From: Piscinibacter sp047602365
GTDB lineage: Bacteria; Pseudomonadota; Gammaproteobacteria; Burkholderiales; Burkholderiaceae_C
NCBI GenBank assembly: GCA_047602365.1
Contig: JASGHM010000002.1
Location: 2,294,001 to 2,358,000, forward strand
Reading direction: 5' to 3'
Length of the DNA stretch: 64,000 nt
Below the pieces are notes generated by a model. It had not been told where the DNA came from. It saw nothing but the letters and a program-made list of their open reading frames with translations, and made no database searches. The position numbers and the translations under genes were made by a program. Shown here one piece after another: positions 9,231 through 17,580 of this stretch. Numbering within the stretch: the first letter of the stretch is position 1; each line of letters begins with the position of its first letter.

Positions 9231-10112
9231 ATGGCACGCAAGGGCATCATCCTCGCCGGCGGCTCCGGCACGCGGCTGCACCCGGCCACGCAGGTGGTCA
9301 GCAAGCAGCTGATGCCGGTCTACGACAAGCCGATGGTCTATTACCCGCTGTCGACGCTGATGCTCGCCGGCATCCGCGAGATCCTGGTCATCAGCACGCC
9401 GCAGGACCTGCCGCGCTACGAGGCGCTGCTCGGCGACGGCGCACGCTGGGGCCTGGACCTGCACTACTGCGTGCAGCCCAGCCCCGACGGCCTGGCGCAG
9501 GCCTTCGTCCTCGGCCGCGACTTCATCGGCGGCGAGTGCAGCACGCTGGTGCTGGGCGACAACATCTTCTACGGCCACGATCTGCAGCCGCTGCTGCTGA
9601 AGGCGGCGGCGCAGCGCAGCGGCGCCAGCGTGTTCGCCTACCACGTGCACGACCCCGAGCGCTACGGCGTGGTCGAGTTCGACGCCGCGCAGCGCGCCAT
9701 CAGCATCGAGGAGAAGCCGAAGCAGCCGCGCAGCGCCTACGCCGTGACCGGGCTGTATTTCTACGACCCGCAGGTCTGCGACATCGCCGCCGCCATCCGG
9801 CCGAGCGCGCGCGGCGAGCTCGAGATCACCGACGTCAACGCACGCTACCTGTCGCAGGGCCAGCTCAACGTCGAGATCATGGGCCGCGGCTACGCCTGGC
9901 TGGACACCGGCACGCACGACAGCCTGCTCGAGGCCGGCCAGTTCATCGCCACCATCGAGCGCCGCCAGGGGCTCAAGGTGGCCTGTCCGGAGGAGATCGC
10001 GTTCCGCTCCGGCTGGATCGACGCCGCGCAGCTGCAGGCGCTGGCCGCGCCGCTGGCCAAGAGCAGCTATGGCCAGTACCTCACGCGGCTGCTGAAGGAC
10101 AAGGCGTTCTGA
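9231..10112 (+). CDS. rmlA: Glucose-1-phosphate thymidylyltransferase
   Basis: RmlA makes dTDP-glucose from dTTP and glucose-1-phosphate and is the feedback-controlled entry step to dTDP-rhamnose. The 293-aa protein begins MARKGIILAGGSGTRLHP, the nucleotidyltransferase signature. It continues with KQLMPVYDKPMVYYPLS, LVLGDNIFYG and the EEKPKQP motif. The stop codon shares a base with the rmlC ATG (TGATG), which implies coupled translation. Confidence 0.97.
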   Translation: MARKGIILAGGSGTRLHPATQVVSKQLMPVYDKPMVYYPLSTLMLAGIREILVISTPQDLPRYEALLGDGARWGLDLHYCVQPSPDGLAQAFVLGRDFIGGECSTLVLGDNIFYGHDLQPLLLKAAAQRSGASVFAYHVHDPERYGVVEFDAAQRAISIEEKPKQPRSAYAVTGLYFYDPQVCDIAAAIRPSARGELEITDVNARYLSQGQLNVEIMGRGYAWLDTGTHDSLLEAGQFIATIERRQGLKVACPEEIAFRSGWIDAAQLQALAAPLAKSSYGQYLTRLLKDKAF

Positions 10113-10663
10113 TGAAGGTCATGCCGACCGAGCTGCCCGAGGTGCTGGTGATCGAGCCCGCCGTGCATGGCGACGCGCGCGGCTTCTTCATGGAGAGCTT
10201 CAACCAGCGCGCCTTCGACGCCGCGGTCGGCTCGCACGTGGCCTTCGTGCAGGACAACCACTCGCGTTCGGCGCGCGGCGTGCTGCGCGGGCTGCACTAC
10301 CAGCTGCCGCCGCACGCGCAGGGCAAGCTGGTGCGCGTGACCCGCGGCGCGGTGTTCGACGTCGCGGTCGACATGCGCCGTCACAGCCCGCGTTTCGGCC
10401 GCTGGACCGGCGTCGAGCTGAGCGCCGACAATCACCGCCAGCTGTGGATCCCGCCGGGCTTCGCCCATGGGTTCCTGGTCGTCTCCGACGAGGCCGACTT
10501 CCTCTACAAGACGACCGACTACTACGCGCCGCAGGCCGAGGCGGCGGTGCGCTGGGACGACCCGGCACTCGCCGTCGCCTGGCCGCAGCTCGGCGTGGAG
10601 CCGAAGGTGTCGGCCAAGGATGCCGCCGCACCGGCGCTGCGCGACGCGCGCCTGTTCGACTGA
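10112..10663 (+). CDS. rmlC: dTDP-4-dehydrorhamnose 3,5-epimerase
   Basis: RmlC epimerises C3 and C5 of dTDP-4-keto-6-deoxyglucose. The 183-aa cupin protein contains the diagnostic DARGFFMESF, QDNHSRSARGVLRGLHYQ (with the catalytic His) and PPGFAHGFLVVSD. It completes an intact rmlBDAC set, so the locus can supply dTDP-L-rhamnose by itself. The kpsM gene begins five bases after its stop. Confidence 0.96.
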   Translation: MKVMPTELPEVLVIEPAVHGDARGFFMESFNQRAFDAAVGSHVAFVQDNHSRSARGVLRGLHYQLPPHAQGKLVRVTRGAVFDVAVDMRRHSPRFGRWTGVELSADNHRQLWIPPGFAHGFLVVSDEADFLYKTTDYYAPQAEAAVRWDDPALAVAWPQLGVEPKVSAKDAAAPALRDARLFD

Positions 10664-10668
10664 TCGCC

Positions 10669-11481
10669 ATGGAACTCGCCAGCCTGCCGACCCTGCCGCG
10701 CAAGCGCTCGCCGATGCGCATCCAGCGCTCGGTGGTGCTGGCGCTGGTCATCCGCGAGATGCGCGCCCGCGTGCAGGGCCGCTGGCTCAGCCTGATGTGG
10801 ATGGTCTTCGAGCCGCTGGCGCACGTGCTGGTGATCCTCGCGCTGTTCGGCTTCCGGCGCCACGTGGTGTCGGCCAACATCGAGTTCCCGGTGTTCCTCG
10901 TCACCGGCATGCTGCCCTTCTTCATCTTCCGCAACCTGGCGCGGCGGCTGCCCAACGCGATCGTCGCCAACCGTGGCCTGTACGCCTACCGCCAGGTCAA
11001 GCCGATCGACGCGCTGGTGGCCCGCTCGGTGGTCGAGATCGGCCTGTACAGCGCGGTCTACCTGCTGGCGCTGGCGCTGCTCGGCTGGCTGGACTTCCAC
11101 TGGCTGCCGGTCTCGCCGCTGCAGCTGATGGGCATCAGCGCCATCCTGCTCACGCTGGGCATCTCGCTGGGGCTGCTGTTCAGCGTGCTGACGCACAACC
11201 GGCCGAAGGTCGAGACGCTCGTCGGGCTGCTGTTCATGCCGCTGTACCTGATGTCCGGCGTGATCTTCCCGCTGCACACGCTGCCGGTGAACGTGCGCGA
11301 CTGGCTGCTGTGGAACCCGGTGCTGCACCTGATCGAGCTGTCACGGCTGTACTTCATCCCGAACTTCCGCCCGCTGGACGGCGTGAGCTGGACCTACCCG
11401 ACCGTGTTCGCGGTCGCCAGCACGGCGCTGGCGCTCAGCCTGTACCGGCTGAAGCGCCACGAACTGATGAGCGCCGACTGA
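10669..11481 (+). CDS. kpsM: Capsule polysaccharide ABC exporter, permease (KpsM type)
   Basis: The inner-membrane permease of an ABC-2 type capsule exporter, 270 aa. A short cytoplasmic N-terminus (RIQRSVVLALVIREMRARV) precedes about six membrane segments. The region around FLVTGMLPFFIFRN matches KpsM/BexB/CtrC proteins. It should pair with KpsT (next gene) and pass lipid-linked polymer to the KpsE-KpsD envelope channel. The ATG at 10669 lies five bases after rmlC. The gene order kpsM-T-E-D is typical of group 2/3-like capsule loci. Confidence 0.92.
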   Translation: MELASLPTLPRKRSPMRIQRSVVLALVIREMRARVQGRWLSLMWMVFEPLAHVLVILALFGFRRHVVSANIEFPVFLVTGMLPFFIFRNLARRLPNAIVANRGLYAYRQVKPIDALVARSVVEIGLYSAVYLLALALLGWLDFHWLPVSPLQLMGISAILLTLGISLGLLFSVLTHNRPKVETLVGLLFMPLYLMSGVIFPLHTLPVNVRDWLLWNPVLHLIELSRLYFIPNFRPLDGVSWTYPTVFAVASTALALSLYRLKRHELMSAD

Positions 11482-11489
11482 GCGAGCCG

Positions 11490-12164
11490 ATGCTGGAACT
11501 CCGCAACCTCACCAAGTGGTATCCGACGCCGCACGGCCGGCGCTACGTGTTCCGCGACCTCAGCTTCGTGTTCCCCAGCGGCGCCAACATCGGGCTGATC
11601 GGCCGCAACGGTGCCGGCAAGTCGACGCTGATGCGGCTGATCGCCGGCATCGACACGCCCAATGGCGGTTCGGTGGCGACCGACGCGCGCATCTCCTGGC
11701 CGGTCGGCCTGGCGGGCGGCTTCCAGGGCACCCTGACGGCGCGCGAGAATGCGCAGTTCGTCTGTCGTATCCACGGAGCGACAGGCCGGGCGATGAAGCG
11801 CATCATCGACTTCGTCGAGGACTTCGCCGAGATCGGCGACTACTTCGACTTGCCGCTGCGCTCGTACTCGTCGGGCATGCGTTCGCGCGTCGCCTTCGGC
11901 CTGAGCATGGCGTTCGACTTCGACTACTACCTGATCGACGAGATCATGGCGGTGGGCGACGCCCAGTTCCGCGCCAAGAGCCGGCAGTTGCTGAGGGAGC
12001 GCATGAAGACTGCCAACCTGATCCTCGTCTCGCACAGCATGAGCGACATCGCCAAGAACTGCAACCAGGTGGTGCTGGTCGACCGCGGCAACACCGTGCT
12101 GTACCCCAGCGTGAAAGCCGGCATCGCCGCGTACCAGAAACAAGTCCAACCTGCCACCAAATGA
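11490..12164 (+). CDS. kpsT: Capsule polysaccharide ABC exporter, ATPase (KpsT type)
   Basis: A 224-aa ATP-binding subunit. Walker A is GRNGAGKST, the signature motif is RSYSSGMRSRVAFG and the Walker B region is YYLIDEIMAVGD, followed by the switch His in LVSHS. The short length without an extra C-terminal carbohydrate-binding domain fits KpsT/CtrD rather than Wzt. The stop overlaps the kpsE ATG (ATGA at 12161-12164). Confidence 0.93.
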   Translation: MLELRNLTKWYPTPHGRRYVFRDLSFVFPSGANIGLIGRNGAGKSTLMRLIAGIDTPNGGSVATDARISWPVGLAGGFQGTLTARENAQFVCRIHGATGRAMKRIIDFVEDFAEIGDYFDLPLRSYSSGMRSRVAFGLSMAFDFDYYLIDEIMAVGDAQFRAKSRQLLRERMKTANLILVSHSMSDIAKNCNQVVLVDRGNTVLYPSVKAGIAAYQKQVQPATK

Positions 12165-13268
12165 TCGAGCTGAACTCGTTCACCCCGCGCCGACTGCTGC
12201 TCGCCGTCGTCGCACTCCCGTTGCTGCTGGCCGCGCTGTACTTCGGCCTGTTCGCATCCGATCGTTACGTCAGCGAGTCCACCGTGGCGCTGCAGCAGTC
12301 GGGCAACGATGTCTCCGCGCTGCCCGGTGCCGCGCTGCTGCTGGCCGGCATCAACCCGCCTTCGCGCGAGGAGACGCTGTACCTGAAGCAGTACATCCAT
12401 TCGCTCGGCCTGCTGCAGCAGCTCGACGCCAGGTTGAGGCTGCGCAGTCACTACGAGGGCCAGAAGCTCGACCTGCTGGCCCGGCTGTGGGGCGGCGCCA
12501 GCCAGGAGAGCTTCCTCGACTACTACCGCAACCGCGTCGACGTCAGCATGGACGAGCTGTCGTCCACGCTGACGGTTCGTGTGCAGGGCTTCGAGCCGAA
12601 GTTCGCGCAACCAGCTGAACCAGGCGATCCTCGAGGAGAGCGAGCGCTTCGTGAACGAGATGTCGCACAAGCTCGCGCGCGAGAAGCTCGGCTTCGCCGA
12701 AACCGAGATGGCGCGTGCCGGCGACAAGCTGCAGCAGGCCAAGAGCGAGCTGCTCGCCTTCCAGGGCAAGAACCGCCTGCTCGACCCGACCGTCCAGGCT
12801 CAGGCCAGCGGCGCGATGGTCGCCGAGCTGCAGGCCTCGGTCACCAAGTCCGAGGCCGAGCTGCGCGTGCTGCGCGGCTTCCTGAACGACGACGCCTACC
12901 AGGTCAAGGCGCTGCGCAGCCAGATCGACGCCACCCGCGCGCAGCTCGAGGTCGAGCGTGCGCGCAGCACCGGCAGCGGGCGGGGCGCCGACCGGCTCAA
13001 CGTCCTGGCGATCGAGTTCGAGGGCCTGAAGACCAAGGCGGAGTTCGCGCTCGACGCCTACAAGCTGGCACTCGGCGCGGTCGAGAACGCGCGCATCGAC
13101 GCCACCCGCAAGCTGAAGAACCTGGTGGTCATCGAACCGGCCACGCTGCCGCAGACTGCCGAGTACCCGCGGCGGCTCTACAGCCTCGCCACGCTGCTGG
13201 TGGTGTGCCTGCTGCTGTACGGCATCGCACGCCTCGTGATCGCCACCATTCGAGAACATCAGGACTGA
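12161..13268 (+). CDS. kpsE: Capsule export inner-membrane/periplasmic protein KpsE type (frameshifted)
   Basis: KpsE/CtrB proteins link the ABC exporter to the outer-membrane channel. The N-terminal half starts MIELNSFTPRRLLLAVV with a membrane segment at about residues 10-30. The C-terminal half, in another frame, carries long coiled-coil helices (VNEMSHKLAREKLGFAE onward) and a final membrane segment near RRLYSLATLLVVC. One extra base at about 12611 (GCG CAA C CAG CTG) breaks the frame. Removing it gives a 368-aa protein of normal family length. As written the product would stop early, so export by this locus depends on whether the shift is real. Confidence 0.85.
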
Positions 13269-13273
13269 GTCCC

Positions 13274-15064
13274 ATGCGCACCATGATCTTCGGCCGTGTC
13301 CGCGCTGCCGCCGCACTCGCGCTCGGCGCCCTGTTGGCCCTGCCCGCGCTGGCGCAGCTGGGTCTCGGCGACCCGCTCAATACCAGCCCGCGCGGCCTGA
13401 CCGAGATTCCGGCGGCCAGCCGGCCGGCGCCGATCGGCGCGGCCGCCTCGCAGCCGCAGGGCGTGCTGCTGCAGGGGGTGCTGCCCCCGGGCGTGCCGCT
13501 GCCTGGCACCGGCGGCCCGGGTTCGGTGACGGCGCCGACGCTGATCCAGCCCGCGCTGCCGCCCGATCCGGCTACCGCGCTGCGCCCGATCGTGTTCGGC
13601 TCGCAGATGTTCACCGGCCGCTTCGGCACCGAGCCCTTCGCCGGCTTCAACCCGGACTACCAGGTGGCCATCGGCGACCGCCTCACCGTGCGCATGTGGG
13701 GCGCCTTCACCTTCGACGCTGCACTCGTCGTCGACGCGCAAGGCAACATCTTCGTGCCCAACGTCGGGCCGGTGGCGGTGGCCGGCGTGCGCAACGCCGA
13801 GCTGAGCAAGCAGCTCGAGGCGCAGGTCAAGCGTACCTTCCGCAGCAACGTCGGCGTCTACGCCACGCTCGAGGCGGCGCAGCCGGTCAAGGTCTACGTG
13901 ACCGGCTTCGTGCGCGCGCCGGGCCTGTACGGCGGGCTGTCGTCGAACTCGGTGCTGTACTACCTCGACCGCGCCGGCGGCATCGACCCCGACCGCGGCA
14001 GCTACCTGCAGGTCGACGTGCTGCGCGCCGGCAAGAAGCGCGCGACCTTCAACCTCTACAAGTTCCTGCTCGACGGCCAGATCGAGCCGCTGCAACTGCA
14101 GGACGGCGATACGCTGGTCGCGCTGCCGCGCAAGCATGTCGTGCAGGTCGGCGGCGACGTGCTGAACCCCTACGTGTTCGAGTTCGACCGGCCCAGTGTC
14201 AGCGGCAGCGAGCTGCTCGCGGTGGCGCGGCCGCGCCCCGGTGCGACGCACCTCAGCATCATCCGCAGCGTCGGCACGCAGCGGCGCAGCGAGTACCACG
14301 CGCTGGCCGAAGCGGCCAGCGTCAGCATCCAGGACGGCGACGAGGTCAGCATCACCTCCGACAAGTACCCGGGCACGATCCTCGTGCGCGTCGAAGGCGC
14401 GCACCTCGGCGAGCGCACGCTGGTCCTGCCCTACGGCTCGCAGCTGAAGGACGCGCTGGCGCGGCTGAAGCCGGCGCCGCAGGCCCGGCTGGAGGCGCTG
14501 CAGCTGTTCCGCCGCTCGGTCGCGCAACGACAGAAGGAACTGATCGATGCCTCGCTGCGCAGCCTCGAGACCTATGCGCTGACTGCCCGCTCGGCGACCA
14601 GCGAGGAGGCCGCGCTGCGCAACCGCGAGTCGCAGCAGATCCTCGAGTTCATCGACCGCGCGCGCGGCGTGCAGCCGCGCGGACAGGTGATCCTGGCCCA
14701 GGGCACCGAGTCCGGCGAGCTGCTGCTCGAGGACGGCGACGTGCTCCGCCTGCCCGAGCGCAGCCACCTGGTGCTGGTCAGCGGCGAAGTGATCTTCCCG
14801 AACGCGCTGGCCTTCGACAGCAAGGCCGGCGCCGAGGACTACGTGGCCCGCTCCGGCGGCTACACCCAGGGTGCCGACCGCGCCAAGGTGCTGGTGGTGC
14901 GCCAGGACGGCACCGTCGGCGAGGCCCGCAACGTCGCGCTGCAGCCGGGCGACGAGATCATGGTGCTGCCCAAGATCGAGACCAAGAGCGTCGAGCTGAC
15001 ACGCGGCATCACACAGATCATCTACCAGATCGCGGTGGCGGCGAAGGTGCTGTTCGACCTTTGA
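13274..15064 (+). CDS. kpsD: Polysaccharide export outer-membrane protein with SLBB domains (KpsD/Wza-like)
   Basis: A 596-aa secreted protein. The signal peptide is residues 1-32 (AAALALGALLALPALAQ, cleavage near ALA-Q), followed by a Pro/Ala-rich stretch. A polysaccharide-export domain begins near residue 120 (YQVAIGDRLTVRMWG). Repeated SLBB-like units follow (KVYVTGFVRAPGLYGG, VVQVGGDVLNPYVFEF, LVLVSGEVIFPNALAF). The length fits KpsD more than Wza, and no Wza-type lipobox is evident. It should form the outer-membrane/periplasmic channel for the Kps system. A start two codons further in (13280) is possible. Confidence 0.9.
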   Translation: MRTMIFGRVRAAAALALGALLALPALAQLGLGDPLNTSPRGLTEIPAASRPAPIGAAASQPQGVLLQGVLPPGVPLPGTGGPGSVTAPTLIQPALPPDPATALRPIVFGSQMFTGRFGTEPFAGFNPDYQVAIGDRLTVRMWGAFTFDAALVVDAQGNIFVPNVGPVAVAGVRNAELSKQLEAQVKRTFRSNVGVYATLEAAQPVKVYVTGFVRAPGLYGGLSSNSVLYYLDRAGGIDPDRGSYLQVDVLRAGKKRATFNLYKFLLDGQIEPLQLQDGDTLVALPRKHVVQVGGDVLNPYVFEFDRPSVSGSELLAVARPRPGATHLSIIRSVGTQRRSEYHALAEAASVSIQDGDEVSITSDKYPGTILVRVEGAHLGERTLVLPYGSQLKDALARLKPAPQARLEALQLFRRSVAQRQKELIDASLRSLETYALTARSATSEEAALRNRESQQILEFIDRARGVQPRGQVILAQGTESGELLLEDGDVLRLPERSHLVLVSGEVIFPNALAFDSKAGAEDYVARSGGYTQGADRAKVLVVRQDGTVGEARNVALQPGDEIMVLPKIETKSVELTRGITQIIYQIAVAAKVLFDL

Positions 15065-15093
15065 CGCGGGAGCGGGGCGCCAGGCGCATCGGC

Positions 15094-15099
15094 GATAAT
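15094..15099 (+). promoter_or_regulatory. Putative internal -10 box before wecB
   Basis: GATAAT in the 66-base gap between kpsD and wecB, 31 bases before the ATG. It has the same core followed by CC as the box before rmlB. It could provide a second promoter inside the operon. No -35 recognised. Confidence 0.3.
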
Positions 15100-15130
15100 C
15101 CGATGTTTGCGCTGTGCGAGTAGGACGACG

Positions 15131-16255
15131 ATGAAGGTACTGACGGTGTTCGGCACCCGGCCGGAAGCCATCAAGATGGCGCCGCTGGTGAAGCACCTGC
15201 AGACGGTGGAGGGCATCACGAGCCGGGTGTGCGTGACCGCGCAGCACCGGCAGATGCTCGACCAGGTGCTGGAACTGTTCGAGATCCGGCCCGATCACGA
15301 CCTGAACCTGATGCGCCCGGGCCAGGACCTGGTCTCGATCACCACCGAGATCCTGCAGTCGCTCAAGCCGGTGCTGGAGCAGGAACGCCCGGACATCGTG
15401 CTGGTGCACGGCGACACCACCACCACCTTCGCGGCCACGCTGTCGGCGTTCTACCAGCGCATCGCGGTCGGCCACGTCGAGGCCGGCCTGCGCACCGGCA
15501 ACCTCTACTCGCCGTGGCCCGAGGAGGCCAACCGCAAGCTGACCGGCGCGCTGGCGCGGCTGCATTTCGCGCCGACCGCGGTGTCGCGCGACAACCTGCT
15601 GCGCGAGAACGTGCCCGAGGCGAACATCGTGGTGACCGGCAACACCGTCATCGACGCGCTGCTCAGCGTGCGTGCCAAGCTGGAAGCTTCGAGCGGACTG
15701 AGCACCTCGCTGGCGGCGCGCTTCCCGTTCCTGCGCACGGGCGCGCGGCTGCTGCTGATCACCGGCCACCGACGCGAGAACTTCGGCGACGGCTTCGAGC
15801 GCATCTGCCGGGCCATCGCCACGCTGGCGCGGCGCTACCCCGACATGGACCTGGTCTACCCGGTGCACCTGAACCCGAACGTGCGCGAGCCGGTCAACCG
15901 CCTGCTGTCGGGCATCGCCAACGTGCACCTGATCGAGCCGCAGGACTACCTGCCCTTCGTCTACCTGATGACACGCGCGACGGTGATCCTCACCGACTCC
16001 GGCGGCATCCAGGAAGAGGCTCCGGCGCTGGGCAAGCCGGTGCTGGTGATGCGCGACACCACCGAGCGGCCGGAAGCCATCGCCGCCGGCACCGCACGCC
16101 TGGTCGGCACCGACGAGGCCTCGATCGCCGACGGCGTCACGCTGCTGCTCGACGACGACGCCGAGTACCGCCGCATGGCCTTCGCGCACAACCCCTATGG
16201 CGACGGCCACGCCTGCGAACGCATCGCCGGCAGCCTGCTGGCGCTGCACTCCTGA
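15131..16255 (+). CDS. wecB: UDP-N-acetylglucosamine 2-epimerase (non-hydrolysing)
   Basis: WecB converts UDP-GlcNAc to UDP-ManNAc. The 374-aa protein starts MKVLTVFGTRPEAIKMAPLV and keeps the family motifs VHGDTTTT, GHVEAGLRTG, WPEEANRK, TGHRRENFG and TDSGGIQEEAP. It is close to the E. coli enterobacterial-common-antigen enzyme throughout. The ATG at 15131 follows an AGGA site. An upstream TTG would add eight unrelated residues. Together with wecC it makes UDP-ManNAcA. Confidence 0.96.
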   Translation: MKVLTVFGTRPEAIKMAPLVKHLQTVEGITSRVCVTAQHRQMLDQVLELFEIRPDHDLNLMRPGQDLVSITTEILQSLKPVLEQERPDIVLVHGDTTTTFAATLSAFYQRIAVGHVEAGLRTGNLYSPWPEEANRKLTGALARLHFAPTAVSRDNLLRENVPEANIVVTGNTVIDALLSVRAKLEASSGLSTSLAARFPFLRTGARLLLITGHRRENFGDGFERICRAIATLARRYPDMDLVYPVHLNPNVREPVNRLLSGIANVHLIEPQDYLPFVYLMTRATVILTDSGGIQEEAPALGKPVLVMRDTTERPEAIAAGTARLVGTDEASIADGVTLLLDDDAEYRRMAFAHNPYGDGHACERIAGSLLALHS

Positions 16256-16279
16256 ACCCCTTCTTTCGCCGTGATTCCC

Positions 16280-17542
16280 ATGAGCCAACTGGAAACCTTC
16301 TCCACCGTGTCGATGATCGGCCTGGGCTACATCGGCCTGCCGACGGCCGCGATGTTCGCCGCGCGCCGCACCAAGGTGATCGGTGTCGACATCAACGCCC
16401 ACGCGGTCGAGACCATCAACCAGGGCCGCATCCACATCGTCGAGCCCGAGCTGGACATGATCGTGCACAGCGCGGTGACCGAGGGCTTCCTGCGCGCGAC
16501 CACGAAGCCGGAGCCGGCCGACGCGTTCCTGATCGCCGTGCCGACGCCGTTCCAGGGTGACCACGAGCCCGACGTCAGCTACGTCAAGTCGGCTGCCGAA
16601 TCGATCGCGCCGGTGCTGCGCCGCGGCAACCTGGTGGTGCTCGAGTCGACCTCGCCGGTCGGCACCACCGAGCAGATGGTGCAGTGGCTGGCCGCAGCCC
16701 GCCCCGACCTGCGCTTCCCGGTCGACGGCGCGGGCGAGATCGACATCAACGTCGCCTACTGCCCCGAGCGGGTGCTGCCGGGCCACGTCGTTCGAGAGCT
16801 GGTCGAGAACGATCGCATCGTCGGCGGGCTGACGCCGCGCTGCTCGGAGCGGGCCGTGGCGCTGTACCGCACCTTCGTGAAGGGCGAGCTGCTGGTCTCC
16901 AACGCGCGCACCGCCGAGATGTGCAAGCTGACGGAGAACTCCTTCCGCGACGTCAACATCGCCTTCGCCAACGAGCTGTCGATCATCTGCGACAAGCTGG
17001 GCATCGACGTCTGGGAGCTGATCCGCCTGGCCAACCGCCATCCGCGCGTCAACATCCTGCAGCCGGGCGCCGGCGTCGGCGGCCACTGCATCGCGGTCGA
17101 CCCGTGGTTCATCGTCGACAAGACACCGGCCGAAGCGCGCCTGATCCGCACCGCGCGCGAGGTCAACGACGGCAAGCCCGAATGGGTGATGAACAAGGTC
17201 CACGAGGCCGTGGCGCGCTCGGGCCGCGCGGCCGGCGACCTGACCATCGCGCTGATGGGCCTGGCCTTCAAGCCGAACATCGACGACCTGCGCGAGAGCC
17301 CCGCCCTGCACATCGCCGAGGCGCTGACCCAGACGCTGAAGGCGCGCTTCCTGATCGTCGAGCCGAACATCGCCGAGCCGCCGGCCTCGCTGCGCGCCCA
17401 TTCGCTGGTCGACGCGGTGCAGGCGGCCGCACAGGCCGACATCATCGTCTTCCTCGTCGCCCACAAGCAGTTCGGCGTGATCGCCCGCGAGATGCCCAAG
17501 GGCAAGCCGGTGATCGACGCGGTCGGCCTGCTCAAGGCCTGA
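16280..17542 (+). CDS. wecC: UDP-N-acetyl-D-mannosamine dehydrogenase
   Basis: WecC oxidises UDP-ManNAc to UDP-ManNAcA with NAD. The 420-aa protein has the Rossmann start STVSMIGLGYIGLPTAA and VPTPFQGDHEPDVSYV. The catalytic segment is CKLTENSFRDVNIAFANELS, and the active-site Cys is in GVGGHCIAVDPWF. Resemblance to E. coli WecC extends over the full length. The ATG at 16280 is used; a GTG three codons earlier is the alternative. It is a direct source of an amino-uronic acid for the polymer. Confidence 0.95.
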   Translation: MSQLETFSTVSMIGLGYIGLPTAAMFAARRTKVIGVDINAHAVETINQGRIHIVEPELDMIVHSAVTEGFLRATTKPEPADAFLIAVPTPFQGDHEPDVSYVKSAAESIAPVLRRGNLVVLESTSPVGTTEQMVQWLAAARPDLRFPVDGAGEIDINVAYCPERVLPGHVVRELVENDRIVGGLTPRCSERAVALYRTFVKGELLVSNARTAEMCKLTENSFRDVNIAFANELSIICDKLGIDVWELIRLANRHPRVNILQPGAGVGGHCIAVDPWFIVDKTPAEARLIRTAREVNDGKPEWVMNKVHEAVARSGRAAGDLTIALMGLAFKPNIDDLRESPALHIAEALTQTLKARFLIVEPNIAEPPASLRAHSLVDAVQAAAQADIIVFLVAHKQFGVIAREMPKGKPVIDAVGLLKA

Positions 17543-17580
17543 ACCTCCCGCCGCCCGCCGCACCTCAGCCGACGCCTGCC

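Noticed and set aside
13259..17563. Open frame of about 1430 codons on the minus strand opposite kpsD, wecB and wecC
   Set aside because: Low-complexity His/Arg/Ala/Gly composition, no family motif, and exactly antisense to well-supported genes. It is a by-product of high GC.
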